Shown in pieces: positions 8,865-16,974 of a stretch of 23,875 nucleotides of DNA. The position numbers were made by a program, and so were the translations under genes. Numbering within the stretch: position 1 is the first letter of the stretch; the number at the start of each line of letters is the position of its first letter. The notes beneath the pieces were generated by a model. It had not been told where the DNA came from. It worked only from the letters and a program-made list of their open reading frames with translations, and made no database searches. The stretch is from Shimia sp041624275 (GTDB taxonomy: Bacteria; Pseudomonadota; Alphaproteobacteria; Rhodobacterales; Rhodobacteraceae). The stretch lies in the NCBI RefSeq assembly GCF_041624275.1, contig NZ_JBFJVE010000017.1, positions 1-23,875 of the forward strand. Direction: 5' to 3'.

Positions 8865-10067
8865 ATGCGCAATGCGCTCATCGTGTCCACGGCACGCACC
8901 CCGATCGGCAAGGCCTTTCGCGGCGCCTTCAACAACACGCAGGCCCAGGCCCTGATCGGCCACGCTGTCGCCCATGCGGCGGAACGGGCCGGGCTCGAGG
9001 GCACCGAGATCCAGGACTGCGTCATCGGCAGCGCACTTCAGCAGGGCTCGAGCGGCGGCAACATCGGACGCCAGGCGGCGATCCGCGCCGGGCTCGGGGT
9101 GACCGTCGCCGGGATGTCGCTGGACCGCCAGTGCGCCAGCGGCATGATGGCGATCGCCACCGCCGCCAAACAGGTGGTCCACGACGGCATGGACGTGGTC
9201 GTCGGCGGCGGGGTCGAATCGATCTCGCTGGTCCAGAACCAGAACATGCGCAGCGACCGGGTCCGCGATCCGTGGATCAGCGAACATATGCCGGCGCTCT
9301 ACATGAGCATGCTCGAAACCGCCGAGATCGTCGCCGATCGCTATGGCGTGAGCCGCGAAGATCAGGATGCCTATGCGCTGCAATCGCAGCAGCGCACCGC
9401 CGCCGCCCAGGCTGCGGGCCGGTTCGACGAAGAGATCGTGCCGCTGACCACCACGATGGGCGTGATGGACAAGGACACCAAGGAAGTGTCGTTCCGCGAA
9501 GTGACCCTCGGGCAGGACGAAGGCAACCGCCCCGGCACCACGCTGGAAAACCTGCAATCGCTGCAACCGGTGTTCAAGGACGGGCAGGTCGTCAGCCAAG
9601 GCGCCCATATCACCGCCGGCAATGCCTCGCAGCTTTCCGACGGCGCCTCGGCCTCGGTCATCATGGACGAACGCACCGCCGAAAGGCGCGGGGTGCAGCC
9701 GCTGGGCCGCTATGTCGGCGTCATGGCCGCCGGTCTGAACCCCGACGAGATGGGCATCGGTCCGATCCACGCGGTGCCCCGGCTGCTCGAGGCCCAGGGG
9801 CTGACGATGGACGACATCGGCCTTTGGGAGCTGAACGAGGCCTTCGCCTGCCAGGTGCTGCATTCGGCGCGGGTGCTGGGCATCCCGAACGAGATTCTCA
9901 ACGTCAACGGCGGCGCCATCTCGGTCGGCCACCCCTATGGCATGTCCGGCGCGCGCATGGTCGGCCACGCGCTGATCGAGGGCAAACGCCGCGGCGCCAG
10001 ATACGTGGTCTGCACCATGTGCGTCGGCGGCGGCATGGGCGCAGCCGGGCTGTTCGAAGTGCTCTGA
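8865..10067 (+). CDS. Acetyl-CoA C-acyltransferase (thiolase)
   Basis: Degradative thiolase of 400 residues, complete. It splits a 3-oxoacyl-CoA with CoA to acetyl-CoA (or another short acyl-CoA) and a shortened acyl-CoA. The nucleophile is C90 in DRQCASGM; the second site has H356 in GHPYGMSGAR and C386 in CVGGGMG near the C-terminus. GGAGA precedes the ATG. It belongs to the PimB-like/FadA group rather than the biosynthetic PhaA group, judged by general resemblance, and is distinct from the 3-oxoadipyl-type thiolase at the left edge. It follows the MaoC gene by 36 bases. A long hairpin follows, before the kinase gene. Confidence 0.94.
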   Translation: MRNALIVSTARTPIGKAFRGAFNNTQAQALIGHAVAHAAERAGLEGTEIQDCVIGSALQQGSSGGNIGRQAAIRAGLGVTVAGMSLDRQCASGMMAIATAAKQVVHDGMDVVVGGGVESISLVQNQNMRSDRVRDPWISEHMPALYMSMLETAEIVADRYGVSREDQDAYALQSQQRTAAAQAAGRFDEEIVPLTTTMGVMDKDTKEVSFREVTLGQDEGNRPGTTLENLQSLQPVFKDGQVVSQGAHITAGNASQLSDGASASVIMDERTAERRGVQPLGRYVGVMAAGLNPDEMGIGPIHAVPRLLEAQGLTMDDIGLWELNEAFACQVLHSARVLGIPNEILNVNGGAISVGHPYGMSGARMVGHALIEGKRRGARYVVCTMCVGGGMGAAGLFEVL

Positions 10068-10082
10068 GGCGCTTGCCCGGTC

Positions 10083-10153
10083 GCGGATGCCCGGCCCCGG
10101 CGCCGGGCGGCAGAAATCGCTCCCCCAGCCGCCCGGCGCGGCCGGGCATCCGC
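10083..10153 (+). terminator. Long GC-rich hairpin between thiolase and phosphotransferase genes
   Basis: A 29-base left arm (10083-10111) pairs with a 26-base right arm (10128-10153) along its whole length, apart from a three-base bulge on the left. The loop is about 16 bases. The arms share GCGGATGCCCGGCC at the base. Only CTTTCC follows, so it is a poor classical terminator. It may attenuate, end or protect the upstream transcript. Confidence 0.6.
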
Positions 10154-10193
10154 CTTTCCATTCTTCCGGCGCCGCCGGACCAGCTGAGGCCCG

Positions 10194-10238
10194 ACAGGAC
10201 ATGGCAGAACAGGACATGGCAGAACAGGACATGGCAGA
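10194..10238 (+). repeat. Three tandem 15-bp repeats carrying three in-frame start codons
   Basis: ACAGGACATGGCAGA occurs three times without a break (10194-10208, 10209-10223, 10224-10238). Each unit contains an in-frame ATG (10201, 10216, 10231), giving the protein a repeated QDMAE N-terminus. The AGGA in each unit lies only one base from its own ATG, so it is unlikely to serve it as a ribosome binding site. Confidence 0.9.
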
Positions 10239-11262
10239 AAACGTAACCCGGCTTGATCTCGCGGCCGTCGCCCAATGGCTCAGGGGCCGGGTGCCCGGTG
10301 TGCGCGAGATCCGCAGCGCCGAGAAGTTCCCCGGCGGGCAGTCGAACCCGACCTTCCTTTTGAACACCGACGGGCCGCAGCTGGTGCTGCGGCGCAAACC
10401 ACCGGGAAAGCTGCTGAAATCGGCCCATGCGGTGGACCGGGAATTCCGGGTGCAAAAGGCGCTTCAGGACACCGGGGTGCCGGTCAGCCGGGTCTATGCG
10501 CTGTGCCAGGATCCGGCGGTGATCGGCTCTGACTTCTATGTCATGGACTATGTCGCCGGCCGCAGCTTCAACCTGCCTTCGCTGCCCGAACAGGGCTCCG
10601 GTGAGCGCTGGGCGATCCTGAACGAGATGGGCCGCGTCCTCGCCGCCATCCACGATGTCGACATCCTCGAGGCGGGGCTGGCCGACTATGGCCCCAGCGG
10701 CAATTACTATCGCCGCCAGATCGACCGCTGGACCCATCAATACCGCACCAGCCAGACCGACGAGATCCCGGAAATGGAGGCGCTGATCACCTGGCTGGAC
10801 GGCAATATCCCCGACGACGACGGCCAGCGCGGCCTGGTCCACGGCGATTTCCGCATCGACAATCTCCTGTTTCACCGCAGCGAACCGCGCTGCCTCGCGG
10901 TGCTCGACTGGGAACTTTCGACCATCGGCCACCCCTATGCCGATCTGGCGGCGGTGCTCATGCAATGGTCGATGCCGGCCGGAAACGAAGGCCGCGGGCT
11001 CAGGGGGCTCGACCGCGCGGCCCTCGGCCTGCCCTCGGATCAGCAGGTGGTCGACGACTACTGCGCCCGGCGCGGCCTTGGCGGCATCGACAACCTCGGC
11101 TTTTACGTCGCCTTCACCTTCTTCCGCATGGCCGGCATCCTGCAGGGGGTGAAAAAGCGCGCCCTCGACGGAAACGCCTCCAATCCCGAACGGGCGCGGC
11201 GCGTCGGCGGCTATGTGCCGCGCTATGCCGCCGGCGGGCTGCGCGCCGCCGGTCTCGGCTGA
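10201..11262 (+). CDS. APH-type phosphotransferase (ACAD10/ACAD11 kinase-domain-like)
   Basis: Aminoglycoside-phosphotransferase-fold kinase, 353 residues from the first of three tandem ATGs. Motifs: phosphate-binding region FPGGQSNPTFLL (43-54), lysine region VLRRKPPGKLL (62-72), catalytic loop HGDFRIDN (214-221) with D216 and N221, and metal-binding D236 in VLDWELSTIGHP. These segments match, from memory, the N-terminal kinase domain of animal ACAD11 and the LvaA family, where the kinase phosphorylates the 4-hydroxyl of 4-hydroxyacyl-CoA. It is therefore not expected to be an antibiotic kinase. The partner dehydrogenase is encoded at 16975-18204 on the other strand. The true start is uncertain among 10201, 10216 and 10231. 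No LvaB-like small partner gene is visible. Confidence 0.9.
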   Translation: MAEQDMAEQDMAENVTRLDLAAVAQWLRGRVPGVREIRSAEKFPGGQSNPTFLLNTDGPQLVLRRKPPGKLLKSAHAVDREFRVQKALQDTGVPVSRVYALCQDPAVIGSDFYVMDYVAGRSFNLPSLPEQGSGERWAILNEMGRVLAAIHDVDILEAGLADYGPSGNYYRRQIDRWTHQYRTSQTDEIPEMEALITWLDGNIPDDDGQRGLVHGDFRIDNLLFHRSEPRCLAVLDWELSTIGHPYADLAAVLMQWSMPAGNEGRGLRGLDRAALGLPSDQQVVDDYCARRGLGGIDNLGFYVAFTFFRMAGILQGVKKRALDGNASNPERARRVGGYVPRYAAGGLRAAGLG

Positions 11263-11273
11263 GCCGCGCCACG

Positions 11274-11283
11274 CCCCCCCCCC
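11274..11283 (+). repeat. Homopolymer of ten C
   Basis: A run of ten cytosines lies between the kinase stop and the thioesterase ribosome binding site. It is outside coding sequence. Such tracts can slip, but no consequence can be shown here. Confidence 0.8.
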
Positions 11284-11324
11284 GACAGCTAAACACCCCC
11301 GGAACACCACAGGAAAGGACCGCC

Positions 11325-11729
11325 ATGCCGATCGACCCGATGACCGAACCACCCTACCCGTTTCAGGACCTCTTGGGCTTCCGGCTGGTGGAGTGGAAGG
11401 CCGACTACTGCCTGTTCGAACTGCCTCTGGAAGAAAAGCACCAGAACCGCTTCGGCATTCCCCATGGCGGCGTCTATGCGACGATGCTGGACACGGTCAT
11501 GGGGTTTTCCGGCAGCTACACCGGCGATCTGTCGCGCAAGCGGCTGTCGATGACCCTGTCGATGAATACCAACTTCCTGTCGCGCCCGACCACCGACCGG
11601 CTGATCTGCGAAGGCTTCCGCACCGGCGGCGGCGCGCGCAGCTTCTTCGCCCGTGGCCTGATCCGCGACAGCGCCGGCCATGCCGTCGCCGAGGGCACCG
11701 GCGTCTTCCGCTACCGCTCGGCGGGCTGA
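11325..11729 (+). CDS. PaaI-family hotdog thioesterase
   Basis: Acyl-CoA thioesterase of 134 residues. The family motif reads NRFGIPHGGVYATMLDTVMG (41-60): N41, the HGG at 47-49 and D56 in the usual place of the acidic catalyst. The ATG is preceded by AGGAAAGGA. It is the last gene of the plus-strand operon, 62 bases after the kinase. In PaaI-like proteins the role is to release CoA from stalled or dead-end acyl-CoA intermediates, and this role fits a catabolic operon; the actual substrate is unknown. A convergent gene and a shared hairpin follow. Confidence 0.9.
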   Translation: MPIDPMTEPPYPFQDLLGFRLVEWKADYCLFELPLEEKHQNRFGIPHGGVYATMLDTVMGFSGSYTGDLSRKRLSMTLSMNTNFLSRPTTDRLICEGFRTGGGARSFFARGLIRDSAGHAVAEGTGVFRYRSAG

Positions 11730-11781
11730 AAACACCGGCCCGGCCCTGAGAGAATGCCGTATCAGAGCCGGACCGGCCACC

Positions 11782-11820
11782 GCCGGACCCTGCAAGGCAG
11801 GCCCCGGCGGCGATCTCTTT
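11782..11820. terminator. Hairpin between convergent thioesterase and acyl-CoA dehydrogenase genes
   Basis: GCCGGACCCTGC pairs with GCAGGCCCCGGC around an AAG loop: twelve positions, two central mismatches. Downstream on the plus strand comes a short T-rich stretch ending CTCTTT (11815-11820). It probably ends the plus-strand operon and may serve both directions. Confidence 0.55.
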
Positions 11821-11824
11821 GCGC

Positions 11825-12895
11825 CTATGCGGCGTAGCTCCGGGCGACCCGGGCCAGGCAGTGATCGGTGTCGCCCAGCTGGTGATCCAGCATGATCAGC
11901 CGCTTGCCGAGATGCGACACCGCATATTCCCAGGTCATGGCGATGCCGCCATGCATCTGGATCGCCTCTTCGGCCACCAGCCGCGCGGCGCGGCCGATCA
12001 GGCTCTTGGCCATCGCCACCTTCAGCTCTGCATCGGCATCGTCCAGCGCGGCGGCGGCCCCGATCACCATCGAGCGCGACTGCTCGATCTCGGTCAGCAG
12101 ATCGACGGTGCGATGCTGCAACACCTGGAACTTGCCGATCGCCACGCCGAACTGCTTGCGGGTCTTGAGATAGTCGAGAAGGATCTCATAGGTCACGTCC
12201 ATCGCCCCCACCGCCTCGGCGCAAAGCGCCAGCCGGCCGGCATTCAGCGCCTCGGCGATGGCGCCCTCGGCGCCGGCGATCAGCAGGGTGGCCGGGGTGT
12301 CGTCCAGCACCAGCTCGGCCGCGCCCGCGCCGTCGATCATCGGATAGCCGACAACCGTCGCATCGGCCGCGGCAACCTCGAACACCGCAAGCTCGCCGTC
12401 GAGGCGGGCGACCACGAGAAAGCGGTCGGCCACCTGGCCGCCATAGACCGCGCATTTGCGCCCCGAAAGCCTGTGGCCCCCGCCCGCGGCCTGCGCCGTG
12501 GTCTCGGTAAAGGCAACGTCATAGGGTGCCTCGATCTCGCTCAGCGCCACCGCGTATTTCACCGAACCCTCGACCAGGCTGTCCTGCGGGGCACCGGCCG
12601 CCGCCAGCAGGCGCGAGGCCATCAGCGTCGCCAGAAAGGGTTCCGGGCACAGGGTGCGGCCCAGCGCCTCGAAGACGACGGCGATGTCGAAGCCGCTGCC
12701 ACCAAAACCGCCGTCGGCTTCCCGCACCAGCGCGCCGGGAATGCCAAGCTCGGCCATCTCGGCCCATTTGTCCGGGGCGTGGAACGGCGCCTCATAGGCG
12801 ACCGCGTTGCGGGTCTCGATGTCGTATTGCTCGGCCAGGAAACGGCGGAGCGTGTCCGCCAGCATCTGGCGATCCTCGGTCAGATCAAAGTTCAT
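11825..12895 (-). CDS. Acyl-CoA dehydrogenase, small subunit (PimD-like)
   Basis: Flavin-linked acyl-CoA dehydrogenase fold, 356 residues, shorter than the usual 380-400. It begins MNFDLTEDRQMLADTLRRFL, and carries RKQFGVAIGKFQVLQHR in the C-terminal helical domain and QMHGGIAMTWEYAVSH (from about 313). It begins one base after the stop of the larger dehydrogenase gene. This tight large-small pair is the arrangement of heteromeric dehydrogenases such as PimC/PimD of R. palustris (pimeloyl-CoA) and those of steroid side-chain degradation. The two subunits probably form one enzyme making a 2-enoyl-CoA and passing electrons to ETF. It is the last gene of the minus-strand operon. Family certain; substrate inferred only loosely. 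Confidence 0.93.
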   Translation of the reverse strand: MNFDLTEDRQMLADTLRRFLAEQYDIETRNAVAYEAPFHAPDKWAEMAELGIPGALVREADGGFGGSGFDIAVVFEALGRTLCPEPFLATLMASRLLAAAGAPQDSLVEGSVKYAVALSEIEAPYDVAFTETTAQAAGGGHRLSGRKCAVYGGQVADRFLVVARLDGELAVFEVAAADATVVGYPMIDGAGAAELVLDDTPATLLIAGAEGAIAEALNAGRLALCAEAVGAMDVTYEILLDYLKTRKQFGVAIGKFQVLQHRTVDLLTEIEQSRSMVIGAAAALDDADAELKVAMAKSLIGRAARLVAEEAIQMHGGIAMTWEYAVSHLGKRLIMLDHQLGDTDHCLARVARSYAA

Positions 12896-12896
12896 C

Positions 12897-14084
12897 TCAC
12901 AGCTCCAGCATGGTCTTGGTCAGAATGTTGCGTTGAATCTCGTTCGACCCGCCAAAGATCGAGGTCTTGCGGGCGTTGAAATAGCGCGCCGCGTTATGCT
13001 CGGTATCGGGCGGGCTCAGCGCCAGGTTGCCGTCGTTGACATGGCCGGGGAAGGGCGCCGCCACCGGCCCAAGGGCACGGCGCGCCAGGTCGCGGATCTC
13101 CTGGTTGATCTGGGTGCCCTTGATCTTGAGGATCGAGGTCTCGGGTCCCGGATGGCCCTGTTTCTGGGCCTGGAACAGCATCCGCAGGTTGGTGATCTTC
13201 ATCGCCTCGAGATCGGCCTCGACACGCGCCACGCGGGCCGCGAACAGCGGATCCTCGATCAGCCTCCTGCCGTCGCGCTTCACCCGGCGGCCCAGCGCCT
13301 TCAGCTCCTCCAGCGCCTGCATCGAGATGCCGACGCCGGCGATGCCGGTGCGCTCGTGGGTCAGCAGGAACTTGGCGATGGTCCAGCCGGCGTTCTCTTC
13401 GCCGACAAGGTTTTCCACCGGCACGCGGACGTCGGTGAAGAACACCTCGTTGACCTCGTGCCCGCCCTCGATCAGGCGGATCGGGCGCATCTCGATCCCC
13501 GGCAGGTCAAGGTCCATCAGCAGGAATGAGATGCCCTCCTGCGGCTTGCCGTCGAACCTGGTGCGCACCAGGCAGAAGATCTTGTTGGCGTATTGGCCAA
13601 GCGTGGTCCAGGTCTTCTGGCCGTTGACGACATAGTGGTCGCCGTCGCGGTCGGCGCGGGTCTTGAGCGAGGCCAGGTCCGAGCCGGCCCCCGGTTCGGA
13701 ATAGCCCTGGCACCACCAGTCCTCGGCCGAAAGGATGCCGGGCAGCACCTCGGCCTTCTGGCGGTCATTGCCGAATTTCTGGATCACCGGCCCCAGCATC
13801 GCCAGACCGAAGGGCACGATGCGCGGCGCGTTGTAGCGGTTGCTCTCGACGTCGAAGATATGGCGCTCGACCGGGGTCCAGCCGGGGCCGCCGAACTGCT
13901 TGGGCCAGGTGGTCGCCAGCCAGCCCTTGGCCGACAGGATACGGTGATATTCCTGATAGATCTCGCCGGTCATCTCGGCGCCCGAACGCACCGCGTCCGC
14001 GATATGCCCGGGCAGGTTGGCTTCGAAGAAATCCCGGACCTCCTGCTGAAAGGCAAGCTCCTGGGGGGTGTAGGACAGGTCCAT
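12897..14084 (-). CDS. Acyl-CoA dehydrogenase, large subunit (PimC-like)
   Basis: Acyl-CoA dehydrogenase of 395 residues, full length. FAD/substrate motif YSEPGAGSDLASLKTRA lies at about 128-144, followed by YVVNGQKTWTTLGQYA, and FGGSNEIQRN near the C-terminus (377-386). The AAGGAGG ribosome binding site overlaps the end of the bifunctional enzyme gene upstream; the stop-to-start gap is two bases, and only one base separates its stop from the small subunit gene. PimC-like by overall resemblance. It works with the small subunit at 11825-12895 and, because both follow a PimF-like bifunctional protein, the set resembles part of the pim dicarboxylate operon of R. palustris. Confidence 0.94.
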   Translation of the reverse strand: MDLSYTPQELAFQQEVRDFFEANLPGHIADAVRSGAEMTGEIYQEYHRILSAKGWLATTWPKQFGGPGWTPVERHIFDVESNRYNAPRIVPFGLAMLGPVIQKFGNDRQKAEVLPGILSAEDWWCQGYSEPGAGSDLASLKTRADRDGDHYVVNGQKTWTTLGQYANKIFCLVRTRFDGKPQEGISFLLMDLDLPGIEMRPIRLIEGGHEVNEVFFTDVRVPVENLVGEENAGWTIAKFLLTHERTGIAGVGISMQALEELKALGRRVKRDGRRLIEDPLFAARVARVEADLEAMKITNLRMLFQAQKQGHPGPETSILKIKGTQINQEIRDLARRALGPVAAPFPGHVNDGNLALSPPDTEHNAARYFNARKTSIFGGSNEIQRNILTKTMLEL

Positions 14085-14086
14085 TT

Positions 14087-16180
14087 TCAGGCCTCCTTGT
14101 TGATGTCGGCAAAACTGCGCCCGCTCTGCGCCATCTCGCGCAACAATTCGGGCACCTGCCAGTACTGCGGGTCTTGCCGGGCGTAATCCTCGATCCGGCG
14201 TACCAGTTCGGCGGCCCCGATCGTGTCGGCGTAATGCAGCGGACCACCGCGGAAGCGCGGGAAACCGTAGCCCATCAGGAACACGATATCCACATCCAGC
14301 GGCCGCAGGGCGATACCGTCCTCGACCACCCGTGCCGCCTCGACGATCATCGCGGTGAGATAGCGGTCGACGATCTCGCCGTCGGAAAATTCGCGCGGGG
14401 TGATCCCGGCCTTCCGGCGCTCATCGGCGATGATCTCTTCGACCTCGGGGTTGGGCCGCATGTCGCGCCCGTCATAGACATAGAACCCCTTGCCGCTCTT
14501 GCGGCCGAACCAGCCGTTTTCACAGATCCGGTCCGAGACATCGCCGGCATAGCGTTCGTTCGAAGGCCGCTCTGCCGCCTTGCGCTTGCGGGTCATCCAG
14601 CCGATGTCGAGCCCGGCCAGGTCGCCGACCTTGTGCGGCCCCATGGCAAAGCCGAAATCCTCCAGCGCCCTGTCGACCTGCTGCGGCGAGGCCCCGTCCA
14701 GCACCAGATAGGCGGCGGTCTTGGAATAATGCGCCAGAATCCGGTTGCCGATGAAACCGTCGCAGACACCGGCCCGCACGCCGACCTTCTGCATCCGCTT
14801 GGCCAGCGCGAAACCGGTCGCCGTCACCTCGGGCGCGGTCTTGGCGCCGACAACGATTTCCAACAGCCGCATGATATGGGCGGGCGAGAAGAAATGCAGC
14901 CCGATCACGTCCTCGGGGCGCGCGGTTTGCGCGGCGATCTCGTCGATGTCGAGATAAGAGGTGTTCGAAGCCAGGATCGCCCCCGGCTTGCAGATCGCGT
15001 CGAGCTTGCCGAAGATCTCTTTCTTGACCTCCATCTGCTCGAAGACCGCCTCGATCACCAGATCGACCCCGGCCAGCGCCTCGAGCGTGGTCGCGGCGCC
15101 CAGCATCGCCAGCGTGGCGTCGCGCGCCTCGGCGCTCAGCTTGCCGCGTTTGACCGCGCCATCGAGATTGCCGGTGATCGTCGCCACCCCGCGCTGAAGC
15201 GCCTCGTCGGTGACCTCGACCAGCGTCACCGGGATGCCCGCCAGCAGGGCCGAGGTCGCGATCCCCGATCCCATGGTGCCGCCGCCGATCACCCCGATCG
15301 ACGCCACCTCGCGCGGGGTGGCGGCCTTTTCGGGCACATTGGCCACGGCGCGCTCGCCGAAGAAGGCATGGATCAGCCCGGCCCGCTGCGGCGTGGCCAG
15401 ACAGTCCATGAAGGCCGCGCGCTCGGCCTGCATGCCCGCGGCCATCGGCCCGGTCGACAGGGCGATGGCCTCGATGCAGCGCTGTGGCGACACCAGGTTG
15501 GGGTGTTTCTCGGCCACCATCCGGCGCGCGGCCGCAAGGGCGGCATCATCGGCCTCGGCGTCAAGATCGCAGGTCTTGCGGGTGGCCAGCTTGCCGGCGA
15601 TCACATCCTGCCCGGCCTCCAGCGCCACCGCGCGCGGATCACCGGCGTCGATGCGATCGACCAGCCCCATCTCCAGCGCTTCCGCCACCTTCACCTGACG
15701 CCCCGACAGGCACATATCAAGCGCCACCGCAATGCCGGCCAGACGCGGCACGCGCTGGGTGCCGCCGGCGCCGGGCAGCAGGCCGATCAGCACCTCGGGC
15801 AGGCCGATGCGCGCCCCCGCGACGGCGACCCGCGCATGGCAGGCCAGCGCCACTTCCAGCCCGCCGCCCAGCGCGGTGCCATGCAGCACGCAGACCAGCG
15901 GAATTGCGCTCTGTTCGATCTCGTTCAGCAGGTCGGGCAACGAAGGCTGCATCGGCGGCTTGCCGAACTCGGTGATATCCGCACCGGCAATGAAGGTCCG
16001 GCCGCGGGCATAGATCACGACGACCTTGGCGCTCTGGTCCGCGTTGATCCGGGCAATCGCGTCCTGGAGGCCGGTGCGCACATGCACGCTCAGCGCATTG
16101 ACCGGCGGGTTGTCGACCGCGACCAGCGCCACGTCGCCGACGATCTCGGTACTGACCGAAACGGAGTTCTGGGTGTTCAT
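14087..16180 (-). CDS. Bifunctional enoyl-CoA hydratase / 3-hydroxyacyl-CoA dehydrogenase (FadB/PimF-like)
   Basis: Multifunctional beta-oxidation protein, 697 residues, close to the usual size. The N-terminal crotonase domain (about 10-190) has the oxyanion region FIAGADITEF and both catalytic glutamates, E109 (GGGLEVAL) and E129 (GLPEVLIGLLPGAGGTQR). The dehydrogenase part has NAD motif GGGTMG at 299-304, S408 in SNTSYLDIDEIA, H429 in GLHFFSPAH and E441. The final segment holds the usual repeated C-terminal domain (PRFRGGPLHYAD). It hydrates 2-enoyl-CoA and oxidises (S)-3-hydroxyacyl-CoA to 3-oxoacyl-CoA, feeding either thiolase. It begins 33 bases after the SDR stop and is followed within two bases by the large dehydrogenase subunit. 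Confidence 0.95.
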   Translation of the reverse strand: MNTQNSVSVSTEIVGDVALVAVDNPPVNALSVHVRTGLQDAIARINADQSAKVVVIYARGRTFIAGADITEFGKPPMQPSLPDLLNEIEQSAIPLVCVLHGTALGGGLEVALACHARVAVAGARIGLPEVLIGLLPGAGGTQRVPRLAGIAVALDMCLSGRQVKVAEALEMGLVDRIDAGDPRAVALEAGQDVIAGKLATRKTCDLDAEADDAALAAARRMVAEKHPNLVSPQRCIEAIALSTGPMAAGMQAERAAFMDCLATPQRAGLIHAFFGERAVANVPEKAATPREVASIGVIGGGTMGSGIATSALLAGIPVTLVEVTDEALQRGVATITGNLDGAVKRGKLSAEARDATLAMLGAATTLEALAGVDLVIEAVFEQMEVKKEIFGKLDAICKPGAILASNTSYLDIDEIAAQTARPEDVIGLHFFSPAHIMRLLEIVVGAKTAPEVTATGFALAKRMQKVGVRAGVCDGFIGNRILAHYSKTAAYLVLDGASPQQVDRALEDFGFAMGPHKVGDLAGLDIGWMTRKRKAAERPSNERYAGDVSDRICENGWFGRKSGKGFYVYDGRDMRPNPEVEEIIADERRKAGITPREFSDGEIVDRYLTAMIVEAARVVEDGIALRPLDVDIVFLMGYGFPRFRGGPLHYADTIGAAELVRRIEDYARQDPQYWQVPELLREMAQSGRSFADINKEA

Positions 16181-16213
16181 GAAAACTGTCCTTTGTTCTT
16201 GAGTCTGTCGGCC

Positions 16214-16969
16214 TCAGCGGATCAGCTCGCCGCCGTCGGCGACGATGGTCTGTCCGGTGACATAGGCCGCGGCATCGCTGGCCAGGAACAGCGCGGTTCC
16301 GGCAATATCCTCGGGTTCGCCGATCCGGCGCAGCGGCGTCTGGTTCTCGGCCCGCGCCAGGCGCTCGGGGTCGTCCAACAGCGCACGGGCGAAATCGGTG
16401 CGGATCAGGCCGGGGGCCAGCGCGTTCACGCGGATGTTCCTGGGGCCCCATTCGACGGCGAGGTTGCGCGCCAGCGCCGCCTCGGCCGCCTTCGAGATAC
16501 CATAGGCGCCGATCACCGCGTTGCCCCGGATGCCGGCGATCGAGGACAGCAGCACAACCGCGCCGCCGCCGTTGTCCGCCATTCCCGGCAGCACCATTTG
16601 GCAAAGCTGCCAGGTCGAGCGCACATTGGTGCCCATGATCTTGTCAAAGGCCTCATCGGTCAGCTCGGACATCGGGCCATAGACCGGGTTGATGGCGGCA
16701 TTGCAGATCAGCACGTCGATCCGGCCCCATTCGGCAAGGGTCCGGTCGACGAGGTTTTGCAGATCCTCTTTCCTGCCGATGTGGCAGGGAACGGTCAGCG
16801 CCTCGCCACCGGCGTCGCGGATCGCCTCTTCGACCGGCTTGCAGGCCTCGGCGCTGCGCGAGGACACCACCACCCTGGCGCCGGCGCGGGCGAACATCTC
16901 GGCAATCGCGCGGCCGATGCCGCGGCTCGATCCGGTGACCACGGCCACCTTGTCCTTCAAGTCAAACAT
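16214..16969 (-). CDS. SDR family oxidoreductase (FabG-like)
   Basis: Classical short-chain dehydrogenase/reductase, 251 residues. Coenzyme motif TGSSRGIG at 12-19, NAA at 90-92, and a complete catalytic tetrad N115, S143, Y156 (YGISK) and K160. The arginines R16 and R38 (SSRS) favour NADP(H). The C-terminal pattern ASDAAAYVTGQTIVADGG is typical. The ATG at 16969 follows the dehydrogenase stop by five bases; longer frames upstream are shadows within that gene. In levulinate catabolism an SDR-type enzyme (LvaD) interconverts 4-oxo and 4-hydroxyacyl-CoA next to the kinase/dehydrogenase pair, so a similar job is possible, but a 3-hydroxyacyl-CoA dehydrogenase role is equally compatible. Confidence 0.93.
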   Translation of the reverse strand: MFDLKDKVAVVTGSSRGIGRAIAEMFARAGARVVVSSRSAEACKPVEEAIRDAGGEALTVPCHIGRKEDLQNLVDRTLAEWGRIDVLICNAAINPVYGPMSELTDEAFDKIMGTNVRSTWQLCQMVLPGMADNGGGAVVLLSSIAGIRGNAVIGAYGISKAAEAALARNLAVEWGPRNIRVNALAPGLIRTDFARALLDDPERLARAENQTPLRRIGEPEDIAGTALFLASDAAAYVTGQTIVADGGELIR

Positions 16970-16974
16970 CCCGC

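Noticed and set aside
8193..10397. A 734-codon open frame on the minus strand opposite the MaoC and thiolase genes
   Set aside because: Antisense shadow; the plus strand has intact hydratase and thiolase motifs and good ribosome binding sites.
10201..11262. Phosphotransferase as an antibiotic resistance gene
   Set aside because: The motifs follow the ACAD10/11 kinase group, and the gene sits among acyl-CoA enzymes, not resistance genes.
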